A stretch of 6,830 nucleotides of DNA from Bifidobacterium breve (GTDB lineage Bacteria > Actinomycetota > Actinomycetes > UBA12327): positions 1 to 6,830 of the forward strand of contig CALQPL010000057.1 in NCBI GenBank assembly GCA_943332445.1, in the 5' to 3' direction. The notes beneath the pieces are model-generated. The model was not told the origin of the DNA, searched no databases, and worked only from the letters and a program-made list of their open reading frames with translations. Of the stretch, positions 1 to 5,818 are shown in pieces. Numbering within the stretch: the stretch's first letter is position 1; each line of letters opens with the position of its first letter. A program made the position numbers and the translations under genes.

Positions 1-160
1 GCGCAACGACTTCTGGGGTGGGGATGGCCGGAGGAGTCGTGGGGAGTTGCTCGGCCGCGGTGGTGATCACCGGCTGTGGAGCGCTAACCGGAGTAGGTGC
101 CCCACACCCGGCAAGGAGCACTCCCACACTCAGTGCAACGCCTAGTTGTCCCCGATTCAC
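1..160 (-). CDS. Putative lipoprotein, N-terminal part (truncated by window edge)
   Basis: The minus strand from a GTG at 160 reads through the left window edge without a stop, giving 53 residues. They start MNRGQLGVALSVGVLLAGC, a textbook lipoprotein signal peptide: a basic residue near the N-terminus, a short hydrophobic core and a lipobox L-A-G-C with the acceptor cysteine at residue 19. By family knowledge signal peptidase II would cut before Cys19 and the protein would be lipid-anchored outside the cytoplasmic membrane. The residues after the cysteine are rich in Pro, Thr and Ala, like the flexible linkers that commonly follow lipidated cysteines. The GTG was chosen because it puts the lipobox at the usual distance; a G-rich stretch (167-171) lies six bases upstream as a weak ribosome binding site. 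The functional domain lies outside the window, so no role can be named. The gene is divergent from the membrane protein starting at 383. Confidence 0.72.
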   Translation of the reverse strand, partial: MNRGQLGVALSVGVLLAGCGAPTPVSAPQPVITTAAEQLPTTPPAIPTPEVVA

Positions 161-382
161 GGCTTGCCCCCACTCATCATCGTCATATTGCGCACAAAAC
201 GGACAAAGAATTGTCCATCTGGCTACGAACCAATCAGCCCACTGGGGTTACATCCCCACGGGCATCAAGGGTATCTTTTTCACCTTATGTGGCTTCCCCC
301 TCATATGGGCCGTTGGGCACCAGTGAGTTTCGGATTCGCGCCCGCGCGTTGCTCGGCAACCCGCGATGGCGCTATCAGTGCG
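161..382. other. Divergent intergenic region
   Basis: These 222 bases separate the divergent lipoprotein and membrane-protein genes and must hold the promoter of each. No tRNA-like fold or convincing short reading frame with a ribosome binding site was seen. On the plus strand GTTACA (247-252) and TATCTT (272-277), 19 bases apart, form a weak candidate promoter matching the actinobacterial TAnnnT -10 pattern. It overlaps a small inverted repeat with 5-base arms, TGGGG at 243-247 and CCCCA at 254-258, which could be an operator or chance. No convincing promoter was picked out for the lipoprotein gene. A much stronger hairpin lies at 343-365 and is listed separately. Confidence 0.4.
343..365 (+). 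repeat. Inverted repeat / hairpin in the leader of the membrane-protein gene
   Basis: The arms CGCGCGTTGC (343-352) and GCAACCCGCG (356-365) pair at nine of ten positions, with a C-C mismatch at 347/361, around a three-base TCG loop. It ends 17 bases before the ATG at 383. No T-run follows on either strand, so it does not look like an intrinsic terminator. In RNA it would form a stable GC-rich hairpin just before the start of the downstream coding region, where it could limit ribosome access or act as a protein site. The repeat is seen directly; the role is inference. Confidence 0.55.
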
Positions 383-1285
383 ATGTCACGCAGCATCCGA
401 CTTCTTCTGATCGCCGTCGTTTCGCTTGTGGCAGTTTGTGGTGTAGGAGCAGCCAGTGCACAAGCCGCTACCCAAAACCCGCCCGGAATTTCGATCTCCA
501 CACTCGACGTTCAAGGACAGTTGGTCTTCTTCCGGTTAACCAACACCTTGACCAATCAAGTTGCTCCCGTGGTCAGCGTGAGTGGTGCCGGCATCGATGG
601 CACGCCGATCTCCATTCCCGATGTGTCACTAGGGCAGTTGTTGCCGAATGAAAGCACCTCTGCGGAAATCCCCTTGGGCACTACCCCAGCCAACCTCAGC
701 GTCACCGTGCGCGCTGGCCAAAGTCAAACCACTGCCACCTGGCCCCTTGCCGAAGGTGGCATTCAGGAACTGCGTCCCGGCGGAACCGCACCCAGCCCGC
801 CAGACCCAGGAACCAACACAGCGTTGGTTGTGGCCTTCACCTTGGTCGCACTGTTCTTCGTCTTAATCACCGCGCGCATCGTGTGGGTCTCTGGTCGAGT
901 CACCCGAACCAGTAAGCGCGCGATCAAGATTCGCAACGCACGTTTGGAAGCTGGACGCCGCGCAATCGAAGCCGGCATGACTCGACTCTTCCCACCCCCG
1001 GCCGGAACGCCCATCACTGAAAAGCGTGGCGGGGCGACTTTGCGCGCACCGTCGCCGGCTGCACTGATTGCACCGGTTGGCGCACCAGCCCCCGCCGCAT
1101 TACCCGAACCCACCCAGGCCGCGTCAGTCGCGACGTTGGCACCCCCAACGACTCCTCCGATCACCGGCGCGGCACCTGATCTGCCCCCTCCGGTCATGGC
1201 TGAGCCCATCCTTCCCCCGCCGCCACCAACTTCAGCGCCGGTAGCCGGCCGTTCCGCACCGCCCAGTGGAAAGCGCATCGGCTAG
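383..1285 (+). CDS. Uncharacterised single-pass membrane protein with signal peptide and proline-rich tail
   Basis: The family is not recognised. The 300-residue product has four visible parts. Residues 1-28 are a Sec-type signal peptide with a long hydrophobic core and an A-Q-A signal peptidase I site at 26-28. Residues 30-140 form an extracytoplasmic region with alternating hydrophobic residues suggesting a small beta-rich domain. Residues about 146-169 are one strong transmembrane helix. It is followed by a basic stretch (171-195, many Arg and Lys), which by the positive-inside rule places the C-terminus in the cytoplasm. Residues 203-300 are a Pro/Ala-rich, probably disordered tail with poly-proline runs, ending in a short basic stretch. 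The architecture suggests a type I membrane protein. ATG 383 was chosen because the signal peptide begins there; the open frame extends upstream but that part does not look like protein. No clear Shine-Dalgarno sequence is present. The oxidoreductase gene follows 48 bases later. Confidence 0.75.
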   Translation: MSRSIRLLLIAVVSLVAVCGVGAASAQAATQNPPGISISTLDVQGQLVFFRLTNTLTNQVAPVVSVSGAGIDGTPISIPDVSLGQLLPNESTSAEIPLGTTPANLSVTVRAGQSQTTATWPLAEGGIQELRPGGTAPSPPDPGTNTALVVAFTLVALFFVLITARIVWVSGRVTRTSKRAIKIRNARLEAGRRAIEAGMTRLFPPPAGTPITEKRGGATLRAPSPAALIAPVGAPAPAALPEPTQAASVATLAPPTTPPITGAAPDLPPPVMAEPILPPPPPTSAPVAGRSAPPSGKRIG

Positions 1286-1319
1286 AAGCCTGCACCTGAG
1301 CACGATGAAGCGCGCCATC

Positions 1320-1333
1320 TAGTCTTGAGCGTT
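1320..1333 (+). promoter_or_regulatory. Possible -10 element for a leaderless oxidoreductase transcript
   Basis: TAGTCT (1320-1325) fits the actinobacterial TAnnnT -10 pattern and ends eight bases before the ATG at 1334. That gene has no recognisable Shine-Dalgarno sequence. This spacing is what is seen where transcription starts at the start codon, a common arrangement in actinobacteria. The -35 region (around 1296-1301, CTGAGC) is poor. The match is short and could be chance. Confidence 0.25.
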
Positions 1334-2329
1334 ATGCACGCAATCGTTTGTTCTCAACCCGGTGGCACTGAGGTCATGCAATGGACTGAAGTTGCCGATC
1401 CCATCGCTGGCAAGGGCGAAGTCGTCGTTGCCGTCGTCGCTGTCGGCCTCAACCGCGCAGACATCTTGCAGCGCAAGGGGTTTTACCCACCTCCCGCTGG
1501 CGCAAGCGAGTACCTCGGCTTGGAATGCTCTGGCGTCATCGCTGAAGTTGGACCCGACGTCACCGACTGGAAGGTCGGCGACGAAGTATGTGCGCTCCTC
1601 ACCGGCGGTGGCTACGCGCAAAAAGTCGCTATACCCGCGGGCCAGTTACTACGCGTTCCTCACAACGTCAGCTTGATCGATTCGGCTGCCCTTCCGGAAG
1701 TCGTGGCAACGGTGTGGTCGAACCTGGCGATGTTGGCGCACCTGCGCGAGGGCGAAACCCTGCTCATCCATGGGGGAACCTCTGGGATTGGGACGATGGC
1801 GATTCAAATTGCTCGTGAATTGGGCGCCCGCATCATCGTCACCTGTGGAACACAAGCCAAGGTCGATGCCGCCCTGGCGCTGGGCGCCGACCACGCGATC
1901 AACTACCGCGAGAGCGATTTCGCCGAGGAAGTGAAGGCGCTCACCGACGGCAACGGGGTCGATGTGATTTTGGACGTCATGGGCGCCAAGTACCTCGAGC
2001 CCAATGTTCGCTCCTTGGCAGCCAACGGTCGCCTCGTCGTCATCGGCCTCCAGGGCGGAACCAAGGGTGAACTAGACCTGAATCGACTCCTCACCAAACG
2101 AGCTGCCGTCCTTGCCACGTCGTTGCGTGGGCGTCCGGTGGCTGAAAAAGCCGCCATCGTGGATTCCGTACTTGAGCATGTGTGGCCCTTGATTGAACAA
2201 GGCACCATCAAGCCGGTCATCGATCAACGCTTACCCATTACCAAAATCGCCCACGCTCACGACCGCATGGAAGCTAGCGAACACATTGGCAAGATCATCT
2301 TGACGATGACCCCAGCCGACCACGTCTGA
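1334..2329 (+). CDS. NAD(P)H:quinone oxidoreductase, zinc-independent MDR family (PIG3/QOR-like)
   Basis: A 331-residue medium-chain dehydrogenase/reductase of the quinone oxidoreductase branch, close in length and motifs to the PIG3/TP53I3-like group. Residues 1-115 form the GroES-like catalytic domain, with the diagnostic NRADILQRKGFYPPP stretch from residue 40 and GLECSGV from 62. The Rossmann domain follows, with the nucleotide-binding loop GGTSGIG at 147-153; HAINYRE (187-193) and VVIGLQGG (235-242) match the rest of this fold. The zinc-binding residues of true alcohol dehydrogenases are absent. By family knowledge it is a cytosolic enzyme reducing quinones or related enones with NAD(P)H; the natural substrate cannot be read from sequence. 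ATG 1334 was preferred to a TTG nine bases upstream because the protein then begins MHAIV as relatives do. The bpa gene follows after 12 bases, suggesting cotranscription; as recalled, a similar oxidoreductase lies near bpa in Mycobacterium. Confidence 0.92.
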   Translation: MHAIVCSQPGGTEVMQWTEVADPIAGKGEVVVAVVAVGLNRADILQRKGFYPPPAGASEYLGLECSGVIAEVGPDVTDWKVGDEVCALLTGGGYAQKVAIPAGQLLRVPHNVSLIDSAALPEVVATVWSNLAMLAHLREGETLLIHGGTSGIGTMAIQIARELGARIIVTCGTQAKVDAALALGADHAINYRESDFAEEVKALTDGNGVDVILDVMGAKYLEPNVRSLAANGRLVVIGLQGGTKGELDLNRLLTKRAAVLATSLRGRPVAEKAAIVDSVLEHVWPLIEQGTIKPVIDQRLPITKIAHAHDRMEASEHIGKIILTMTPADHV

Positions 2330-2341
2330 CAGGATGGGTTC

Positions 2342-2914
2342 ATGAGCGATTCAGCAAATCCCCCTGATGACGGTGTAGTGATCGGCCCCGGTGGCGAACC
2401 GCTACGCGGCATTCCCGTGGACACCGATGGCGATGGCCAACCCGATGCACTGATCCCACTCCCCTCAGCCCATGAGGGCGAAGACCTCACCGACTTGGTT
2501 TCACAGCCAGCGAAGGTCATGCGTATCGGCAGCATGATTAAGCAACTCTTAGACGAAGTACGCAATGCACCATTAGATGAGGCGTCGCGGGCACAACTGC
2601 GCGAGATTCACCGTCGCTCAATTTCCGAGCTTGAAGCAGGTCTTGCCCCCGAACTCATCGATGAGCTCGAGCGATTGACCTTGCCGTTTACCGAAGACTC
2701 CATCCCCAGCGACGCTGAGCTACGTATTGCTCAAGCCCAGCTCGTCGGCTGGCTTGAGGGGCTGTTCCACGGGATTCAAACAGCGTTGTTTGCCCAACAA
2801 ATGGCGGCACAGGCTCAGTTTGAACAGATGCGTCGCAGCGCCCTGCCCATGGGTTCGGAGTCAGGCGAGATGGATCGCGCTCCTGATCACCGAACGTCGG
2901 GTCCGTACCTGTAA
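2342..2914 (+). CDS. bpa: Bacterial proteasome activator Bpa/PafE (DUF2587)
   Basis: A 190-residue protein very close to Mycobacterium tuberculosis Rv3780 (Bpa/PafE) as recalled. Shared landmarks are DLVSQPAKVMRIGSMIKQLL (51-70), APLDEASR (76-83), ELEAGLAPEL (96-105) and the nearly invariant LRIAQAQLVGWLEG (127-140) and HGIQTALFAQQMAA (143-156). Family knowledge: the helical core assembles into a ring (a dodecamer) that docks on the 20S proteasome and opens its gate without ATP, letting unfolded proteins and some native clients be degraded. Docking uses a C-terminal GQYL motif; here the tail ends GPYL (187-190), keeping Gly, Tyr and Leu. An acidic, glycine-rich N-terminal extension (1-48) carries a DxDxDGxxD motif at 27-35. 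AGGA (2331-2334), seven bases before the ATG, is the best plus-strand ribosome binding site in the window. The gene converges on the SET gene with a 25-base gap in which no clear terminator is visible. Confidence 0.96.
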   Translation: MSDSANPPDDGVVIGPGGEPLRGIPVDTDGDGQPDALIPLPSAHEGEDLTDLVSQPAKVMRIGSMIKQLLDEVRNAPLDEASRAQLREIHRRSISELEAGLAPELIDELERLTLPFTEDSIPSDAELRIAQAQLVGWLEGLFHGIQTALFAQQMAAQAQFEQMRRSALPMGSESGEMDRAPDHRTSGPYL

Positions 2915-2939
2915 AGAATCAACCGCGCGAGGCGTTGCG

Positions 2940-3470
2940 TTATGCGTGGTCTTGGGTAGAAGCCGCATCACTTAACGTTGCAGCCGCAATGCGACGAACG
3001 ATGTAGGGCGAAAACCATCCGTCGTACTTGGCTTGCAAGTCTGGACGCTTCCAGTCGCGACCAGTAATCGTTCCTCGACAAGAGGACGTGCCACACATGC
3101 AACGAAACTCGTCGTAGTCGGCGGTGTCACACGTGGCGTAATCGAAGGTCAACTCTTCGCCAGCTGCAACATCACGCATCGTGACCAACATGGCCGAACC
3201 CATCAACCCACACGTGGGTTCGCACGAGTGATTGAGCATGTCGCCAGGCTCGGGTGATTCCGAACTCACCAAGAACAAGTCGTCGTCGATTTGAATCGAG
3301 CGGCTTTGGCGTACATCATCAAAAGTGGCCAACACTTCACCCGAGGTGACGAAACCACCAAACGCGGCAACTGTTGTTCCAGCGGGAATATCAACAGTGG
3401 CAAATGAGCCCCAACCCTTTTCGCCAGCTGGATTTGCTTCAGCTAATGGCGACAGCCAACTCATGTCCAT
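2940..3470 (-). CDS. SET-domain protein, probable protein-lysine N-methyltransferase
   Basis: A 176-residue protein that is essentially one SET domain plus post-SET. The S-adenosylmethionine-side motif GWGSFA is at 19-24. The pseudoknot box LNHSC is at 79-83, followed by EPT where the family usually has xPN. ELTFDYA is at 106-112, with Tyr111 at the position of the conserved catalytic tyrosine. The post-SET motif C124-M-C126-GTSS-C131-RG with Cys83 could bind one zinc ion. By family knowledge such enzymes methylate protein lysines; in bacteria reported targets include histones, histone-like and ribosomal proteins, and nothing here selects one. ATG 3470 was chosen because GAGG (3477-3480) lies six bases upstream; a GTG 25 codons further upstream adds an unconvincing Arg-rich stretch. 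The gene lies downstream of pheA-serS-HAD on the same strand after a 141-base gap, so it may be at the operon end or separate. The 3' end converges on bpa. Confidence 0.88.
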   Translation of the reverse strand: MDMSWLSPLAEANPAGEKGWGSFATVDIPAGTTVAAFGGFVTSGEVLATFDDVRQSRSIQIDDDLFLVSSESPEPGDMLNHSCEPTCGLMGSAMLVTMRDVAAGEELTFDYATCDTADYDEFRCMCGTSSCRGTITGRDWKRPDLQAKYDGWFSPYIVRRIAAATLSDAASTQDHA

Positions 3471-3476
3471 ACGGCA

Positions 3477-3480
3477 CCTC
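3477..3480 (-). promoter_or_regulatory. Ribosome binding site fixing the SET gene start
   Basis: On the minus strand GAGG sits six bases before the ATG at 3470-3468. It is the only good Shine-Dalgarno match near any candidate start of this frame, and it makes the protein begin MDMSWLSPLAEANPAGEKGWG, with the SET motif close to the N-terminus as in compact bacterial SET proteins. Confidence 0.6.
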
Positions 3481-3503
3481 GTTCGCACGATGCTTGATCG
3501 GTC

Positions 3504-3527
3504 CCAGCGGGGGGAAGTCCACGCTGG
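3504..3527 (-). repeat. Short inverted repeat upstream of the SET gene
   Basis: CCAGCG (3504-3509) and CGCTGG (3522-3527) are perfect six-base arms around a 12-base spacer, inside the 141-base gap between the HAD and SET genes. The repeat could form a weak leader hairpin or an operator. The same gap holds C-rich and G-rich runs near 3577-3600 that can pair only over about four bases, with no T-run after them, so no terminator is called. No clear promoter for the SET gene was found here. Confidence 0.25.
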
Positions 3528-3611
3528 TCGTAAAACACCCGCCACATGCGCAACGGAACGACAATGGTGCCACTAACTCCCCCCAATGTCAGGGGCGGGT
3601 GGGCAAATTCT

Positions 3612-4499
3612 TTACAAACTCAAGATGGCGCGTAGGGCATGAGCCACCCCATCAGCGTGCACCGAGCCCGCCCGTTCAGCCACCGCGCCTAAGACAGCCG
3701 GATGGGCGTTTTCTACTGCGATGGCTCGACCTGCCCACGCCAACATCGGCAAGTCATTGGGCTGATCGCCAAACGCGATGACTTGGCCGGCTGAAATCCC
3801 GCGCTCGGCCGCAAAATCTGCCAGCGCTGTTGCCTTGGTGATCCCTGGTGCGCTGATTTCCAACAAGGTGTCATTGGGATTGGAATGCGTCACTGTCGCC
3901 AAGCCTTCAAGAATCTCCTGCGCCGACGCCAGGAATTCATCAACCAACGGTGCCGCGTCAAAGCCGCGTGTGGGGTCCGGGCCTAGCGCGTTCGGATCGC
4001 TCGGCGGCTCAAACTCTTGCGGAACGCGCGCCAAAATTTTGATCAACCCACCACCAACGACTAACTCATCAATAGGGGCTAGCGGTGGATTGTCCGGCGT
4101 GGGCCACCGTGGAATGTAATGCGGCTCGCGACCGAACTCCACATCAGCGCGACGATTGACGCCCACGCGCTCCACGGCAAATCCCACCGTCGGTAAGAGT
4201 TCGCGAATCCGGCGGGTGATTTCGAGTGCTTCGCGCTCATCCATCACATGTGCCACGTCAATGTGCTCAGTGTGCAGATCCATCACCACTGCGCCATTGG
4301 CACAGATCGCAATTCCTCGGTGCCCGGTTTCCTCAACAATGGGTCCCATCCAGCGCGGTGGACGACCAGTCACGAAAACGAGGAGACGGCCACTTTCTTC
4401 AACAGCGCGAAGGGTTTCACGCGTGAAGTCACTAATCCGCCCCTGCGGATCAATCAAGGTGCCATCAAGGTCAGTGGCAACCAGCGTGAAATCACTCAC
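3612..4499 (-). CDS. Cof-type HAD hydrolase (haloacid dehalogenase superfamily phosphatase)
   Basis: A 295-residue protein with all four HAD motifs in order: motif I DLDGT with Asp10 (nucleophile) and Asp12; motif II VTGR with Thr44; motif III Lys222 in GITKATAL; and motif IV GDQPND with Asp245 and Asp249 for magnesium. The long segment between motifs II and III (about 85-200) is the C2-type cap of the Cof/YbiV-like class. By family knowledge these are cytosolic magnesium-dependent phosphatases acting on sugar phosphates, nucleotides or cofactor intermediates; the substrate is not predictable. The GTG start at 4499 overlaps the serS stop as GTGA, so translation is probably coupled to serS; no separate strong Shine-Dalgarno sequence was seen. 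A HAD gene just downstream of serS is, as recalled, a common actinobacterial arrangement, which suggests a housekeeping role, though no functional link to serine charging is shown. Confidence 0.93.
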   Translation of the reverse strand: MSDFTLVATDLDGTLIDPQGRISDFTRETLRAVEESGRLLVFVTGRPPRWMGPIVEETGHRGIAICANGAVVMDLHTEHIDVAHVMDEREALEITRRIRELLPTVGFAVERVGVNRRADVEFGREPHYIPRWPTPDNPPLAPIDELVVGGGLIKILARVPQEFEPPSDPNALGPDPTRGFDAAPLVDEFLASAQEILEGLATVTHSNPNDTLLEISAPGITKATALADFAAERGISAGQVIAFGDQPNDLPMLAWAGRAIAVENAHPAVLGAVAERAGSVHADGVAHALRAILSL

Positions 4500-5761
4500 G
4501 CAATCGGGTCCAAGGTGGAGCGATTGCGCATGTACGGCCGAAGGGCAGCCGGCAAAGTGACAGAACCATCAGCATTTTGATGGTTTTCCAAAATGGAAAC
4601 GATCGTGCGCGGAATGGCACACAACGTTCCGTTCAATGTTGACACTGGTTGGGTTTGATCTGCACCGCGCATGCGCACGCCCAAGCGACGAGCTTGAAAC
4701 TGCGTGCAGTTCGACGCCGATGTCACTTCGCGATACTTGCCCTGTGTCGGGATCCACGCTTCGCAGTCAAACTTGCGAGTTGCTGATGCGCCGAGGTCAC
4801 CGGTAGCCACATCAATAACGCGGTAGGGAACTTCCAGCAGATTCAAAAAGTCTTTTTCCCACGCCAGGAGGCGCTGATGTTCGGCAAGTGCATCAGCGGG
4901 ATCAACGAAGGCAAACATTTCAACCTTGTCGAACTGGTGAACACGAATAATGCCTCGGGTGTCTTTGCCATACGTTCCAGCTTCGCGACGAAAACACGAC
5001 GAGAACGCGGCATAGCGCAGCGGAAGTTGCTTGGCATCCAGGATTTCGTCGCTGTGATACGCCGCCAAGGGAACTTCTGCCGTGCCCACGAGGTATAGGT
5101 CGTCGCTTTCCACGCGGTAGACGTTTTCTGCTGCTTGACCCAGAAAACCCGTGCCTTCCATGGCCGTGGGCTTCACCAAAACGGGTGGCACCATCAGGGT
5201 GAATCCAGCATCCATCGCCAGATCCATTGCCATGTTGACTAAAGCAAACTCGAGTTGAGCACCAACACCGGTCAGGTAATAGAACCGTGAGCCCGACACC
5301 TTGGCAGCGCGCTCGACATCAATGGCGCCGAGCATCTCGCCTAGTTCGAGGTGGTCGCGAGGTTCGAAATCAAAAGTACGGGGCGTACCGACTTCTTCTA
5401 AAACGACGAAGTCTTCTTCACCGCCGCGTGGTGCTGCATCGTCTACGACATTGGAAATGGCTAGCACTTTGGTGTCGAAATCCGCAGCAATGACATCGCG
5501 ACGATCTTGAGCTGCCTTCACTTCATCAGCAAGAGTTTTAGCTTGTTCAAGGAGCGCAGTCTTTTCCTCGCCTTGGGCTTTTGCGACGTCCTTACCGATG
5601 TTCTTTTGCGCTGCCCGAAGTTCGTCAAAGGCAGTGCCAGCGGTTCGACGTTCTTCATCCAGGTGAAGGACCTCGTCCACCAGGGCTACGTCTTCGCCTC
5701 GGTCACGCTGGGAAGCACGCAGGGTGTCAGGGGAATTGCGCAGGAGCTGGACATCAATCAC
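4496..5761 (-). CDS. serS: Seryl-tRNA synthetase (class II)
   Basis: A 421-residue enzyme, normal length for bacterial SerRS, which joins serine to tRNA-Ser (and tRNA-Sec where present) in the cytoplasm. Residues 1 to about 100 are the N-terminal helical arm, a charged Ala/Glu/Lys-rich coiled coil (35-95) that grips the long variable arm of tRNA-Ser. The class II catalytic core follows: the TAEVPL serine-binding loop (227-232), motif 2 with CFRREAG (256-262) and HQFDKVEMF (275-283), the TSASNC loop (347-352), and motif 3 NGTLCAIPRT with Arg385. All expected active-site landmarks are present. The GTG start at 5761 gives the typical MIDVQLLR beginning, and AGGG lies eight bases upstream. pheA ends 57 bases upstream on the same strand; the gap is too short for a T-box leader but contains a possible promoter. 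The stop overlaps the start of the HAD gene. Confidence 0.98.
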   Translation of the reverse strand: MIDVQLLRNSPDTLRASQRDRGEDVALVDEVLHLDEERRTAGTAFDELRAAQKNIGKDVAKAQGEEKTALLEQAKTLADEVKAAQDRRDVIAADFDTKVLAISNVVDDAAPRGGEEDFVVLEEVGTPRTFDFEPRDHLELGEMLGAIDVERAAKVSGSRFYYLTGVGAQLEFALVNMAMDLAMDAGFTLMVPPVLVKPTAMEGTGFLGQAAENVYRVESDDLYLVGTAEVPLAAYHSDEILDAKQLPLRYAAFSSCFRREAGTYGKDTRGIIRVHQFDKVEMFAFVDPADALAEHQRLLAWEKDFLNLLEVPYRVIDVATGDLGASATRKFDCEAWIPTQGKYREVTSASNCTQFQARRLGVRMRGADQTQPVSTLNGTLCAIPRTIVSILENHQNADGSVTLPAALRPYMRNRSTLDPIA

Positions 5762-5768
5762 GTGTTAG

Positions 5769-5799
5769 ACCCTACAAGCGTTGGTTGCGCCCTTGTGAA
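5769..5799 (-). promoter_or_regulatory. Possible internal promoter before serS
   Basis: On the minus strand TTCACA (5799-5794, five of six matches to TTGACA) and TAGGGT (5774-5769, matching TAnnnT) are 19 bases apart. The -10-like element ends seven bases before the GTG of serS, so it could drive a leaderless serS transcript. The AGGG of the same bases can instead be read as a Shine-Dalgarno sequence on a longer pheA-serS transcript, so the two readings compete. The 19-base spacing is longer than ideal. Confidence 0.3.
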
Positions 5800-5818
5800 C
5801 GCAGGCGCGCGAGGCGAA

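Noticed and set aside
146..382. Upstream extension of the membrane-protein reading frame
   Set aside because: The frame is open, but residues before ATG 383 look like translated non-coding DNA, and the signal peptide begins exactly at 383. The extension would bury it internally.
763..1278. Long open frame on the minus strand opposite the membrane-protein gene
   Set aside because: It is a Gly/Ala-rich mirror of the proline-rich tail, with no recognisable domain and no ribosome binding site. The plus-strand frame has a clear signal peptide and transmembrane helix.
1325..1333. TTG start three codons upstream of the oxidoreductase ATG
   Set aside because: No Shine-Dalgarno sequence supports it, and relatives begin at the MHAIV-like position that ATG 1334 gives.
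3471..3545. GTG start extending the SET protein by 25 residues
   Set aside because: The extension is Arg/Trp-rich and unlike a domain, whereas ATG 3470 has GAGG at ideal spacing.
3577..3611. Intrinsic terminator after the HAD gene
   Set aside because: The C-run and G-run pair over only about four bases and no T-run follows in the direction of transcription.
5762..5818. T-box leader for serS
   Set aside because: The 57-base gap is far too short for a T-box, and no specifier loop or anti-terminator is visible.
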